Shown here one piece after another: positions 1 through 10,823 of a DNA stretch of 64,000 nucleotides; within the stretch, counting starts at the first letter, position 1; every line of letters begins with the position of its first letter. A model generated the notes under the pieces. The model was not told where the DNA came from. It made no database searches and was given only the letters and a program-made list of their open reading frames with translations. The DNA comes from Streptomyces sp. NBC_01471 (GTDB lineage Bacteria; Actinomycetota; Actinomycetes; Streptomycetales; Streptomycetaceae): the NCBI RefSeq assembly GCF_041438865.1, contig NZ_CP109450.1:6381001-6445000 (forward strand), given 5' to 3'. Both the position numbers and the translations under genes were made by a program.

Positions 1-771
1 CGGGTCGCCCAGCCGTACCGAGGGCAGCAGCGCCCGCGCGGCCACGATGCGGGCCCGCAGCTCGCTCTCCTCGTCCGCCCAGCGGGCGGCGAACCCGGCG
101 GGGTCGTCGTCGTACGCGAGCCTCCTGCGCACCACCTCGACCCGCTGATCCGGGTCGCGCGACGCGGCGACCTCGACGGTCAGCCCGAAGCGGTCCAGCA
201 ACTGCGGCCGCAGCTCGCCCTCTTCGGGGTTCATCGTCCCGACGAGCAGGAACCGCGCGGCGTGCCGTACGGAGACGCCCTCGCGCTCCACGTACGAGGC
301 GCCCATCGCGGCGGCGTCGAGCAGCAGGTCCACCAAGTGGTCGTGCAGCAGGTTGACTTCGTCGACGTAGAGGATCCCGCGGTGCGCGTCGGCGAGCAGC
401 CCCGGCTCGAAAGCCTTCACGCCCTCGGCCAGCGCGCGTTCGATGTCCAGCGCGCCGACCAGCCGGTCCTCCGAAGCGCCGACGGGCAGTTCGACCATGC
501 GCGCGTCGCGCGACACGCCGTCGGTGCCCTCGTGCGGGCCGTCCGGACACGCCGGGTCGGGTGCGCCGGGGTCGCACGAGAAGCGGCACCCGGAGACCAC
601 CGGGACCCCGGGCAGCAGCGCGGACAGGGCCCGCACCGCCGTACTCTTCGCGGTCCCCTTCTCGCCGCGCACGAGTACGCCGCCGACAGCCGGGCTGACC
701 GCGTTGAGCAGCAGCCCGAGACGCAGGTCGTCCATGCCCACGACAGCGGTGAACGGGTAGGGCGTGGTCAC
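1..771 (-). CDS. Magnesium/cobalt-chelatase family AAA+ ATPase (N-terminal part)
   Basis: The first 257 codons are visible and the gene runs off the left edge. It is an AAA+ subunit of the ChlI/ChlD or cobaltochelatase family. A Walker A motif (GEKGTAKST) lies about residue 30, followed by a cysteine cluster (CRFSC...C), a Walker B region (GILYVDEVNLL) and a sensor segment (GTMNPEEGELRPQLLDRFG). It lies about 110 bases after cobQ on the same strand, so insertion of cobalt in B12 synthesis is the likely role. Mg-chelatase-like proteins of other function are not excluded. The GTG start at 771 gives VTTPYPFTAVVG, the usual N-terminus of this family. Confidence 0.85.
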   Translation of the reverse strand, partial: MTTPYPFTAVVGMDDLRLGLLLNAVSPAVGGVLVRGEKGTAKSTAVRALSALLPGVPVVSGCRFSCDPGAPDPACPDGPHEGTDGVSRDARMVELPVGASEDRLVGALDIERALAEGVKAFEPGLLADAHRGILYVDEVNLLHDHLVDLLLDAAAMGASYVEREGVSVRHAARFLLVGTMNPEEGELRPQLLDRFGLTVEVAASRDPDQRVEVVRRRLAYDDDPAGFAARWADEESELRARIVAARALLPSVRLGDP

Positions 772-880
772 TTCGGGATCACTCCTTCAGATGCTCGGGT
801 GACAGGTTCGGTAACGGGCGGGGGCGCGGGGGGCCGGCGGGACGCTCCCGGTCGGAGGGGGCCCGTGGCCCCGGCCGCTC

Positions 881-2386
881 TCACGGCGCTCCGGGCGGAA
901 CGAAGGGGAGTCCGGCCGGAGCGCCCGACTCGATGAGCGAGAGCAGCCCGTCGGTGTCCGCGTGCTCCTCGATGAGGTCGCCGAGCCGGTCCAGCTGCTC
1001 CTCACGGAGCATGCCGAAGCTGGTGTCGGGCGCCGGTACGAAGCGGCGGCCCGCGACGGCGGCGACCTCCCGCAGGAAGGCCCGGCGGAAACCGTCGCTC
1101 TCCAGCGAGCCGTGCCAGTGGGTGCCCCACACGGAACCGGTGCGGCAGCCGTCCAGGAAAGGGGTGCCGCCCAGCACCTCCGCGACCCCGTGGTGGATCT
1201 CGTACCCCTCGACGGGCTCCCCGAGCGCCTCGCCGACGGGCCGCGCCAGGGTCTTCTCCACGGCGAACCGCACCCGGACGGGCAGCAGTCCGAGCCCGGC
1301 CACGGCCCCGGCACGCGATTCGACCGTGTCGTCGATGTGCTCGCCCAGCAGCTGGAAACCGCCGCAGACGCCCAGCACCGGACGGCCTTCGGCGGCCCGC
1401 CGGGCCAGCGCGTCCGCGAGCCCGCGCTCCCGCAGCCACTCCAGCGCGCGCACGGTGCCGCGCGTCCCCGGCACGATCACCAGGTCCGCGTCGGCCAGCT
1501 CCTCCGCACGGTCCACGAACCGCACCACGACGCCCGGTTCGGCCGCCAGCGCGTCCACATCCGTGAAGTTCGACATCAGCGGCACGGCGCACACGGCGAC
1601 CCGCAGCACGTCCTCCCCGTACGGAGCGGCCACGGCGGACTCGCGCACCGTGCCCCGCATCGACACCCGCAGCCCGTCCTCCTCGTCGATGCCCAGACCG
1701 TGTGCGAACGGCAGGACACCGTAGGTCCGCCGCCCGGTCAGCCCGTACAGCATGTCGAGCCCCGGTTCGAGCAGGGACACGTCGCCGCGGAACTTGTTGA
1801 CCAGGTACCCGGCGACGAGCGACTGGTCCTCGGCGCTCAGCAGCGCCGTCGTACCGAAGAACGACGCGAAGACACCGCCCCGGTCGATGTCGCCGACGAC
1901 GACCACCGGGAACCGCGCGGCGCGCGCGATGCCCATGTTGACGATGTCGGTGCGCCGCAGATTGATCTCGGCCGGACTCCCCGCCCCCTCGCAGATCACC
2001 GCGTCATACATGCCCCGGAGCTGGTCCAGACAGTCCGTCACCGTGCCGAGCAGCGATTCCTGGCGGCCGCCGTGGTAGCCGCGGGCGCTCATCTCGCCCA
2101 CCGGCTTCCCCATCAGCACGACCTGGCTCGACCGGTCGCTCCCCGGCTTGAGCAGCACCGGGTTCATCAGCGCCGTGGGCTCGACCCGCGCCGCCTGCGC
2201 CTGCATCGCCTGGGCCCGCCCGATCTCCGCGCCCTCGCGGGTGACGAACGAATTGAGCGACATGTTCTGCGCCTTGAAGGGGGCGACCTTCACACCCTGG
2301 CGCACCAGCCACCGGCAGATGCCCGCCGTGACCACGCTCTTCCCCGCGTCCGACGTGGTTCCGGCCACCAGTAGTCCGCCACTCAT
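881..2386 (-). CDS. cobQ: Cobyric acid synthase
   Basis: This 501-residue glutamine-dependent enzyme amidates the b, d, e and g side chains of adenosylcobyrinic acid a,c-diamide in the cytosol. The N-terminal dethiobiotin-synthetase-like ATPase begins with GTTSDAGKS (residues 9-17) and KAQNMSLNSF. The C-terminal class I glutaminase has its nucleophile at Cys341 (GVCGGFQLLG) and histidines in GTHWHGSLES (about 421-430). Its length is normal for CobQ. The frame stays open far upstream, but the ATG at 2386 fits the family N-terminus and overlaps the cobD stop as ATGA, so the two genes are translationally coupled. They share the riboswitch-led transcript. Confidence 0.96.
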   Translation of the reverse strand: MSGGLLVAGTTSDAGKSVVTAGICRWLVRQGVKVAPFKAQNMSLNSFVTREGAEIGRAQAMQAQAARVEPTALMNPVLLKPGSDRSSQVVLMGKPVGEMSARGYHGGRQESLLGTVTDCLDQLRGMYDAVICEGAGSPAEINLRRTDIVNMGIARAARFPVVVVGDIDRGGVFASFFGTTALLSAEDQSLVAGYLVNKFRGDVSLLEPGLDMLYGLTGRRTYGVLPFAHGLGIDEEDGLRVSMRGTVRESAVAAPYGEDVLRVAVCAVPLMSNFTDVDALAAEPGVVVRFVDRAEELADADLVIVPGTRGTVRALEWLRERGLADALARRAAEGRPVLGVCGGFQLLGEHIDDTVESRAGAVAGLGLLPVRVRFAVEKTLARPVGEALGEPVEGYEIHHGVAEVLGGTPFLDGCRTGSVWGTHWHGSLESDGFRRAFLREVAAVAGRRFVPAPDTSFGMLREEQLDRLGDLIEEHADTDGLLSLIESGAPAGLPFVPPGAP

Positions 2387-3312
2387 CCGCGCACCTTCCT
2401 CACCACGAGAGCTGCCGCGAGCGCCAGCAGGGACACCCGGCGCGACAGCCGCACCGCGCGCTCGATGTCGCCGGCGGCAACGGGCCGGCCGCCGGCGTTC
2501 AGTACCGCCCGGTGCTCGACCCGGCCGCCGTACGCGAGGGTGCCGCCGAGCCGTACGCCCAGCGCGCCCGCGAACGAGGCCTCCACCGGGCCCGCGTTGG
2601 GGCTCGGGTGGCCGCCCGCGTCCGACCGCCAGGCCCGCAGGGCGCCGCGCGGGTCCTCGCCCGCGAGCACCGCGAGTACGGCGGTGAGCCGGGCGCCCGG
2701 CCAGCCGGCCAGGTCGTCGAGCCGGGCGGATGCCCAGCCGTACCGCAGATGACGGGGGGACTTGTGGCCGACCATCGCGTCCAGGGTGTTCACCGCCCGG
2801 AACCCGGCGAGACCGGGCACCCCGGCCAGGGCGCCCCAGACCAGTGCGCCCACCACCGCGTCGGAGGTGTTCTCGGCCACGGACTCCACGACGGCCCGCG
2901 CGATCTGCTGCGCGTCGAGCGCCTGCGGATCGCGTCCGCACAGATGCGGCAGCCGCTCCCTGGCCGCCTCGACGTCTCCCGCGGCCAGCGCGTCGCCCAC
3001 CGCGCGGGCCTCACGCCCCAGCGAAGTGCCGCCGACGACGGCCCAGGTGGCGGCGGCGGTCAGCGCGACACCCGCCGCGGGCCGGCCGCGTACGGCACGT
3101 CCGGCCAGTACGGCGGCGCCCGTCGCGCCCCCGGCGCAGACCGCGGTGTGCAGGGCGCCCCACCCGCGGTGGTCGCGCCAGAGCCGGCGCTCGACGGCGG
3201 CGGCGGCCCGCCCGAAGGCGGCGACGGGGTGCCCGCGCCGGGGGTCGGCGAAGAGGAGGTCTGCCAGGAGGCCCGTGGTGGCGCCGTACACGAAGACACG
3301 CTCGGCACGCAT
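2383..3312 (-). CDS. cobD: Adenosylcobinamide-phosphate synthase (CbiB/CobD)
   Basis: This is a 309-residue membrane protein of the CobD/CbiB family. It joins the aminopropanol linker to adenosylcobyric acid in the last part of cobalamin synthesis. Family signatures visible are FADPRRGHPVAAFGR near residue 22 and NTLDAMVGHKSPRHLRYGW around residue 160, with several hydrophobic Ala/Val-rich segments between. It is the first gene after the cobalamin riboswitch, with about 130 bases of leader before the ATG, and its stop overlaps the cobQ start. The name cobD is used in the Pseudomonas/Streptomyces sense (CbiB), not the Salmonella CobD decarboxylase. Confidence 0.95.
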   Translation of the reverse strand: MRAERVFVYGATTGLLADLLFADPRRGHPVAAFGRAAAAVERRLWRDHRGWGALHTAVCAGGATGAAVLAGRAVRGRPAAGVALTAAATWAVVGGTSLGREARAVGDALAAGDVEAARERLPHLCGRDPQALDAQQIARAVVESVAENTSDAVVGALVWGALAGVPGLAGFRAVNTLDAMVGHKSPRHLRYGWASARLDDLAGWPGARLTAVLAVLAGEDPRGALRAWRSDAGGHPSPNAGPVEASFAGALGVRLGGTLAYGGRVEHRAVLNAGGRPVAAGDIERAVRLSRRVSLLALAAALVVRKVRG

Positions 3313-3439
3313 GGGTCAGCAGCCCGGTATGCCTCGGCGGGCCCGTTCAGCAGCCGTACTCGGAGCGTCGGGCGGTTCGGGCAGCAGGCGGCCGCGCATG
3401 GCGTAGTCCTCACTCAGGGTGTCCGCGCCCTGGTTCGAC

Positions 3440-3600
3440 GTGACCGGCGGTGAGAGTTCCTGGCTCCCGGGGTGCGACCCCCGGTGACAGTGGCGGGACC
3501 GCGCCGGATTCGCACCGGACTTCCTCTCCTGCCGCCGTATTGGCCCCGGAAGTCCACCACGGTCGGCGAACACCCGTCAACTCACCCTTGACCTGCGACG
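3440..3600 (-). ncRNA. Cobalamin riboswitch
   Basis: Read on the minus strand, the leader of cobD contains the conserved adenosylcobalamin aptamer core: GGAAGTCCGGTGCGAATCC at about 3525-3506, then GTCCCGCCACTGTCACC, and finally the B12 box GCCAGGAACTCTCACCG at 3464-3448. The order and spacing match the family. Bound cobalamin should lower expression of cobD, cobQ and the chelatase gene. Outer boundaries are approximate because I assigned P1 by eye. Confidence 0.9.
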
Positions 3601-3639
3601 GGGCCGTGTGCGGAGCCCCACACGGGCCGCTCACACGGG

Positions 3640-3680
3640 CCGCCCGCCCGGCGGCCGTTGGCGGGCCGCCGGGCGGGCGG
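3640..3680. terminator. Perfect 17-bp hairpin between the pit and cob transcripts
   Basis: Arms at 3640-3656 and 3664-3680 are exact reverse complements with a 7-base loop. The hairpin follows the leftward pit/small-membrane-protein transcript and lies just before the riboswitch leader. It probably stops read-through from the phosphate genes into the B12 genes. There is no T-run, as is usual in Streptomyces. Confidence 0.75.
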
Positions 3681-3715
3681 GGTGACGCGGTCGGTGGTGC
3701 GGGGCGGCGTGGTGG

Positions 3716-3979
3716 TCAGGCGACGATCAGATAGATCCCGTACGCCACGGCCGCCGCGCAGAGCGCGAAGCAGGCGTACGAACCGGCCCGCGCGGCCGGC
3801 GCCGGGCCCCGGCCCGCACCGGCAGGTGTCGCGGCGGCGGGTGCGGTGGCGCTGCCTGCCTCCGGCGCGGGCCTCCGCGCGAGGCCCACCACGCCGAGGG
3901 TGAACAGGCCCACCAGTCCGACGGTGGCCACGAGGCTGACGCCGAAGACGGTGCCGAGTGCTGCCCAGTCGATGTCCAT
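3716..3979 (-). CDS. Small membrane protein next to pit
   Basis: This is an 87-residue protein with two hydrophobic segments (about 8-33 and 66-86), separated by an Ala/Pro/Gly-rich linker with ARRPAPEAG. I recognise no domain. It starts 19 bases after the stop of the phosphate transporter on the same strand and ends just before a strong hairpin, so it is co-transcribed with pit. An accessory role in phosphate uptake is inferred from position only. Confidence 0.75.
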   Translation of the reverse strand: MDIDWAALGTVFGVSLVATVGLVGLFTLGVVGLARRPAPEAGSATAPAAATPAGAGRGPAPAARAGSYACFALCAAAVAYGIYLIVA

Positions 3980-3998
3980 GCTGCGGTGTCCTTCTCCT

Positions 3999-5255
<1,257 letters not shown>

Positions 5256-5287
5256 TTACCTGGGCAATCGTTCGAGGTCATTGACGA

Positions 5288-5324
5288 GATGAACGTAGGC
5301 AACCTGGGTGAACGGAAGATGAAC
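5288..5324 (-). promoter_or_regulatory. PHO box (PhoP direct-repeat site) upstream of pit
   Basis: On the minus strand two contiguous 11-base units read GTTCATCTTCC (5324-5314) and GTTCACCCAGG (5313-5303). They match the Streptomyces PhoP direct-repeat consensus built on GTTCACC. A third GTTCATC lies at 5294-5288. The site is 33-69 bases before the pit ATG, where PhoP would act on its promoter. Confidence 0.7.
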
Positions 5325-5480
5325 TGGGCCGGGCGCTGTGGTGACCCTGCCCGGAGGCCTCTGTTCCGCTCCCCGCGGGCCGCTGCCCCGGCGGCCTGCC
5401 GGGGCGCCCGGGCGCCTGGCATCATCGCGTGGACGGGCGCAGGTGCCCGGAGCGGCACAGCGGGCAGACGTGCGGCGAGG

Positions 5481-5510
5481 CAGACGTGATGGGGGCAGAC
5501 GTGATGGGGG
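5481..5510 (+). repeat. 15-bp perfect tandem duplication at an aldolase start
   Basis: The unit cagacgtgatggggg occurs twice head to tail (5481-5495 and 5496-5510), with a partial copy (cagacgtg) at 5465. Each unit encodes ADVMG and supplies one candidate ATG (5489, 5504), so the true start of the aldolase is ambiguous. Confidence 0.8.
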
Positions 5511-6178
5511 AGACGCCGGTGGCGCCCGAGGAGACCGATCCGCTCGCGAGAGCCTGGCACGAGCTCGTCGCCACCGCCCGCAGGACCGCTTCCGAAGGGC
5601 TGGTCGTGGGCACATCGGGCAATGTCTCGGTGCGCTGCGGCGACCTGGTCCTGGTCACCCCCAGCGGCGTGCCGTACGAGAGGCTCGGCCCGGGCGACAC
5701 CGTCGCCGTCGACCTGGACGGCCACCAGGTGCTCGGCGAGCTGAAACCGACCAGCGAACTGCCCCTGCACCTGGCCGTCCACCGCGCCACCACCGCCACC
5801 GCCGTGGTCCACACCCACGCGGTGCACGCGACGGCGGTCTCCACCCTCGTCCCCGAGCTGCCCGTCGTCCACTACATGGCCGCTGCGCTGGGCGGCCCGG
5901 TGCGCGTCGCCCCGTACGCGCTCTACGGAAGCGACGAGCTGGCCGCGAACATGCTCACCGCCCTCGCGGACCGGTCCGGCTGCCTCCTCCAGAACCACGG
6001 AACGGTCACCTACGGCAGCTCGCTCGACCAGGCCTATGACCGCACCGCCCAGCTGGAGTGGATGTGCCGGCTCTGGCTGACCGCGTCCGCGCTGCCCGGC
6101 CGGGCCCCGTCCCTGCTGTCGCCGGGGCAGCTGGCCGAGGTCACCGAGAAGCTCCGGGGATACGGCCAGCCCGGCTAG
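5489..6178 (+). CDS. Class II aldolase/adducin family protein
   Basis: This zinc-dependent class II aldolase is related to L-fuculose-1-phosphate aldolase. It has the substrate loop TSGNVSVR, the PSGVPYE segment, the zinc ligands of VVHTHAVHATAVS and a C-terminal LLQNHGTVTYG histidine. About 230 residues is normal for the family. Three in-frame starts compete: 5429, 5489 and 5504. I chose the 5489 ATG, with GCGAGG 8 bases upstream, but 5504 also has a G-rich site. The substrate is unknown, and no sugar kinase or isomerase lies nearby. The next gene starts 71 bases on. Confidence 0.88.
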   Translation: MGADVMGETPVAPEETDPLARAWHELVATARRTASEGLVVGTSGNVSVRCGDLVLVTPSGVPYERLGPGDTVAVDLDGHQVLGELKPTSELPLHLAVHRATTATAVVHTHAVHATAVSTLVPELPVVHYMAAALGGPVRVAPYALYGSDELAANMLTALADRSGCLLQNHGTVTYGSSLDQAYDRTAQLEWMCRLWLTASALPGRAPSLLSPGQLAEVTEKLRGYGQPG

Positions 6179-6249
6179 GCCCTGTCCGGCCCGGCCCCGT
6201 TTGCTCCGGCCGGCTGGCAGCCGGGCCCGCCCCCACCGACACTGGAGGA

Positions 6250-7377
6250 GTGCGCCCGGCAACCGCGACGGCAATGGCCGTCACCACTCTGATCGGCGTC
6301 GGCGCGGCCGCGGCAGCGGCCGGCCGGCTGGCCGCCGACGCCGCGCTCAAGGCGCCGCACGGCCGGGCCCTGCCCGCCGAACCCCGGCTCTCCGTCCACG
6401 CCACGGCCCCCGGCCGGGTCACCCTCACCCGGTGCCTGGCCTCGCTGCGCCCCGGTGTGTACGGGCTGGAGGGTCCCGGAGTCCACGCGGTCGTCGGGCC
6501 GGTGATCGACGGCGGCTCCGAGACCGCCGACACCGTCGTACGCCGTCTCGACCGGGTCACCTACGGCACACTCGCCCCCGGCACCAAGGCCCGGCTCACC
6601 CCGCAGGTGTACGCGGGCGACCCGCGCTCCGCGCTCGGCATCGACCACGCCGACGTGGACATCCCCGGCGAACTCGGCGCCTCGCCGGCCTGGTTCGTGC
6701 CCGGACCCCGCCCCACCTGGGTGATCACGGTGCACGGCCTGGGAACCGGCAGGGAGCACCCCCTGAACGTCCTGGGCTTCCTGCACGCCCAGCAGTTCCC
6801 GGTCCTCGACATCTCCTACCGGGGGGACACCGGCGCCCCCGCGTACCCGGACGGCCTCGGACACCTCGGCGCGTCCGAGTGGCGCGACCTGGACGCGGCC
6901 ATCCGCTACGCCGTCCGCTACGGCGCGGAGCGCGTCATCCTGCACGGCTGGTCCACCGGCGCCGCCATGGCCCTGCACGCCGCGGCGGGCTCCGGCATGC
7001 GGGACCGCATCAGCGGCCTGGTGCTCGACTCCCCGGTCCTCGACTGGGAGGCCACCGTCGGCGCGCTGGCCTCCGCCCGGCGCACCCCGGCCGTCCTGCT
7101 GCCGCTCGCGGTACGGGCGGCCCAGGGGCGTACGGGCATGAACGGCGACCGGCTGCGCGCCGCCGCCGACCCGCGGGCGCTCACCGTACCCACGCTGATC
7201 TTCCACGGCCCCGACGACCGGGTGGCCCCCTGGCAGCGCTCGGTCGAACTCGCCGCGGGCAAGCCGTCGTTGGTGGAGCTGCGGACCGTCGCGGGCGCCC
7301 CGCACGGGGCCATGTGGAACGCGGATCCCGCCGCCTACGAAGAGGCCATGCGGCGCTTCCTGACCCCGCTCATGTAG
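6250..7377 (+). CDS. Alpha/beta hydrolase with N-terminal membrane anchor
   Basis: This is a serine hydrolase of about 375 residues. An N-terminal Ala-rich hydrophobic stretch (about 8-30) looks like an anchor or uncleaved signal. The alpha/beta-hydrolase core shows HGLGTGREHP (oxyanion region), the nucleophile elbow GWSTGAAM, an acid in PTLIFHGPDDRVAP and a final catalytic His in GAPHGAMW. The GTG at 6250 directly abuts GGAGG (6244-6248), which is unusually close. An ATG at 6274 is an alternative start. No neighbour suggests a substrate. Confidence 0.85.
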   Translation: MRPATATAMAVTTLIGVGAAAAAAGRLAADAALKAPHGRALPAEPRLSVHATAPGRVTLTRCLASLRPGVYGLEGPGVHAVVGPVIDGGSETADTVVRRLDRVTYGTLAPGTKARLTPQVYAGDPRSALGIDHADVDIPGELGASPAWFVPGPRPTWVITVHGLGTGREHPLNVLGFLHAQQFPVLDISYRGDTGAPAYPDGLGHLGASEWRDLDAAIRYAVRYGAERVILHGWSTGAAMALHAAAGSGMRDRISGLVLDSPVLDWEATVGALASARRTPAVLLPLAVRAAQGRTGMNGDRLRAAADPRALTVPTLIFHGPDDRVAPWQRSVELAAGKPSLVELRTVAGAPHGAMWNADPAAYEEAMRRFLTPLM

Positions 7378-7487
7378 GACCTTTCGTTCGGATCGGGCCC
7401 GCCGGCCCGCTTCCGTGCGCCCTGCGTCAACCTGTAGCGAGGGGTTCCGTTTGGGCTTTCGGCCCGTCAGAGGCAAGACTGCTCCCC

Positions 7488-8855
7488 GTGACGTCCCGTA
7501 ACCCGCGCGACTCCAGACTCCGCCTCGTCCGCCCCCGACCTCTGGTCACGGCCCGCCGTGTCGTGAGCAACCGGCCCATCCGCCCCGCCCCGCGCCCGCC
7601 CGCCGGCACCCCGGCCCCGGCGGAGCTGGCCCGCCAGGCCAGGACGGTGCTCGCCGACGCCGTCCGGATCGCCCGCTGGGCGGGGGACGCCCGGCCGGTA
7701 CAGGGCGGGGCGCTCGCCGCCCCCGCCGCCGAACACGCCGCACGCACCCTCGCGTTGACCCCGGAGGCGGTCCGTGCGGGCTGGGACCGCGCCCGGCTCG
7801 CCGGACTCGTCGAACTGCACGGGGACATCGCCCGCCCCGGGTGGCGGCTGCGGGCCTGGGACGGTGACGACAGCGCGGTGCTGCGCGGCTGGGTCGCCCT
7901 CTTCGACGCCTGGTCGATCGTCCACCCGGCCGCCGCCGACGTACCGGCCACCGCGGTGGCCGAGGTCGTCGAGGCCGTACCGCAGGTGCTCTCGCTGCTC
8001 CAGCTCTCGGCGGGGCCCGTGACCGTACCGGCGCTGCTCGACCTGCTCCAGCAGCGCGTCGCCGAACTGCACGAGGAGCGCTGCGAGGTCCCGTACGGCC
8101 CGCAGTCGCAGCCCGAGCCCCCCACGGCGCCGGCCTCGCTCGCCGCGCTGCTCGACTGGGCGCTGCGGGGCCTGGCGGCCGTCGGCGCCCTGACGCTGGC
8201 ACCCGGCCAGGCGACGCTGACGCCGCTCGGCAACTGGGCGGTCTGGGTCAAGCTGGAGCAGATCTGCGTCGCGGCGCAGAGCCCGGCGGGCAACATCGAG
8301 CAGCGCGCCGACGACATGCTGCGCGGCTGCGCGGGGCTGACACCCGGCCCGGCGCGGGCCGAGTACCGCGCCTGGCTGGCCGCCCGCACCGTGGGCAGCG
8401 CCGTCACCGAGCTGCTCGGGGTGGCCCGCGGTGAGGACGCGCTGCTGCGCGGTCTCGCCTTCGAGGCGCTGCGGGTGGTGGGAGCCGCCGCGGAAGCGGC
8501 GGTACGGGGCGCGGCCGGTGAGACCTCGCTCCGCCCGTACGCGGTGCTCTGGCTGGCGGAGTACGAGGGCGCCGACCCCGAGGACGCCCACGACGCGCTC
8601 ACCCGTGAAGAGGCGACCTGGCTCTGGGTGGACACCGCCGCCGCCGTCGCCGACCACGGGGAGAGCACCCTGCTGGTCCGCCATCTGGAATCGGCGGTGC
8701 AGGGCACGGTTCCGGCCCTGCTCGAAGAGGTACGGGCGGTGGGGCACCCGCGCACCGTGCAGGTGCTGGTGGCGCTGGCGGCCGCCCACCCCGATCCCGC
8801 CCTGGCCAAGGCGGTGCGCCGGGCCGCGTTCCAGGTGCACACCGGGGGAGTCTGA
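7488..8855 (+). CDS. Conserved hypothetical protein of actinomycetes
   Basis: This 455-residue protein is rich in Ala and Leu with no signal peptide or membrane segment. A basic, Pro-rich N-terminus (residues 1-45) leads into a mostly helical protein. The C-terminal part (about 300-455) looks like helical repeats of the ARM/HEAT kind (LLRGLAFEALRVVG, VPALLEEVRAVGHPRTVQVLVALAAAHPDP). I recognise no catalytic motif. The GTG at 7488 gives VTSRNPRDSR. Confidence 0.75.
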   Translation: MTSRNPRDSRLRLVRPRPLVTARRVVSNRPIRPAPRPPAGTPAPAELARQARTVLADAVRIARWAGDARPVQGGALAAPAAEHAARTLALTPEAVRAGWDRARLAGLVELHGDIARPGWRLRAWDGDDSAVLRGWVALFDAWSIVHPAAADVPATAVAEVVEAVPQVLSLLQLSAGPVTVPALLDLLQQRVAELHEERCEVPYGPQSQPEPPTAPASLAALLDWALRGLAAVGALTLAPGQATLTPLGNWAVWVKLEQICVAAQSPAGNIEQRADDMLRGCAGLTPGPARAEYRAWLAARTVGSAVTELLGVARGEDALLRGLAFEALRVVGAAAEAAVRGAAGETSLRPYAVLWLAEYEGADPEDAHDALTREEATWLWVDTAAAVADHGESTLLVRHLESAVQGTVPALLEEVRAVGHPRTVQVLVALAAAHPDPALAKAVRRAAFQVHTGGV

Positions 8856-8902
8856 GCGGTACGGGCATCGAGGTGCGCCGGGACGGCTGGGACCGGGCCT
8901 CC

Positions 8903-9040
8903 CGGCGCACAGGTGCCGAAGCTCCAGACGTCGCCCTCGGCGTCACACGCCATGCAGTCCCGGGTGCCGTAGTCCTGGTCGGTCGGCGGCAGCAGGACCC
9001 CCGCCCCGTGCTCCGCGGCCCTCCGGTGGTGGGCGCCGGT
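8903..9040 (-). pseudogene. Remnant of a VOC (glyoxalase/bleomycin-resistance fold) gene
   Basis: A minus-strand segment of about 44 codons translates to the C-terminal half of a VOC-superfamily protein: AEHGAGVLLPPTDQDYGTRD followed by DAEGDVWSFGT, the familiar end of this fold. The N-terminal half is missing, and upstream the sequence changes abruptly to A/T-rich DNA at 9041-9062. No stop follows where the family normally ends. I read it as a truncated relic. Confidence 0.6.
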
Positions 9041-9126
9041 GTTCGAACTTTCCGATTTTTCCTTCTTGTGCGTCGCTCGTTCCCGGTCTGGCACCGGGCA
9101 CCGGCAGAGTGTCCGCGCGGCACCGT

Positions 9127-9132
9127 TAGACT
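9127..9132 (+). promoter_or_regulatory. -10 element giving a leaderless transcript
   Basis: TAGACT ends 7 bases before the ATG at 9140, the spacing expected if transcription starts at or within a base or two of that ATG. I see no good -35. It would drive the 7-codon ORF and the ABC-F gene. Confidence 0.5.
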
Positions 9133-9139
9133 GGGCCGC

Positions 9140-9163
9140 ATGGCATTTCTCCTTGTGCATTAG
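9140..9163 (+). CDS. Putative 7-residue leader peptide MAFLLVH before the ABC-F gene
   Basis: ATG GCA TTT CTC CTT GTG CAT TAG forms a complete tiny ORF just after a good -10 hexamer, ending 61 bases before the ABC-F start. Four of its six sense codons after ATG end in A or T (GCA, TTT, CTT, CAT), which is striking in DNA this GC-rich. Short uORFs before ABC-F genes control several antibiotic-responsive members by ribosome stalling, so an attenuator is plausible. Translation has not been shown. Confidence 0.45.
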   Translation: MAFLLVH

Positions 9164-9224
9164 CCGGCGTCGAAGCAACCCTCCGCCTGCCCTTCCGCCG
9201 TCCATACCGCCCTGGAGTTTTTCC

Positions 9225-10802
<1,578 letters not shown>

Positions 10803-10823
<21 letters not shown>

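Noticed and set aside
2387..2941. In-frame upstream extension of cobQ (about 185 extra codons)
   Set aside because: It overlaps cobD on the same strand in another frame and adds Arg/Gly-rich sequence unlike CobQ; the ATG at 2386 gives the family N-terminus and an ATGA overlap.
3316..3573. Small frames inside the cobalamin riboswitch region
   Set aside because: Their sequence is explained by conserved RNA structure on the same strand and the translations show no known protein features.
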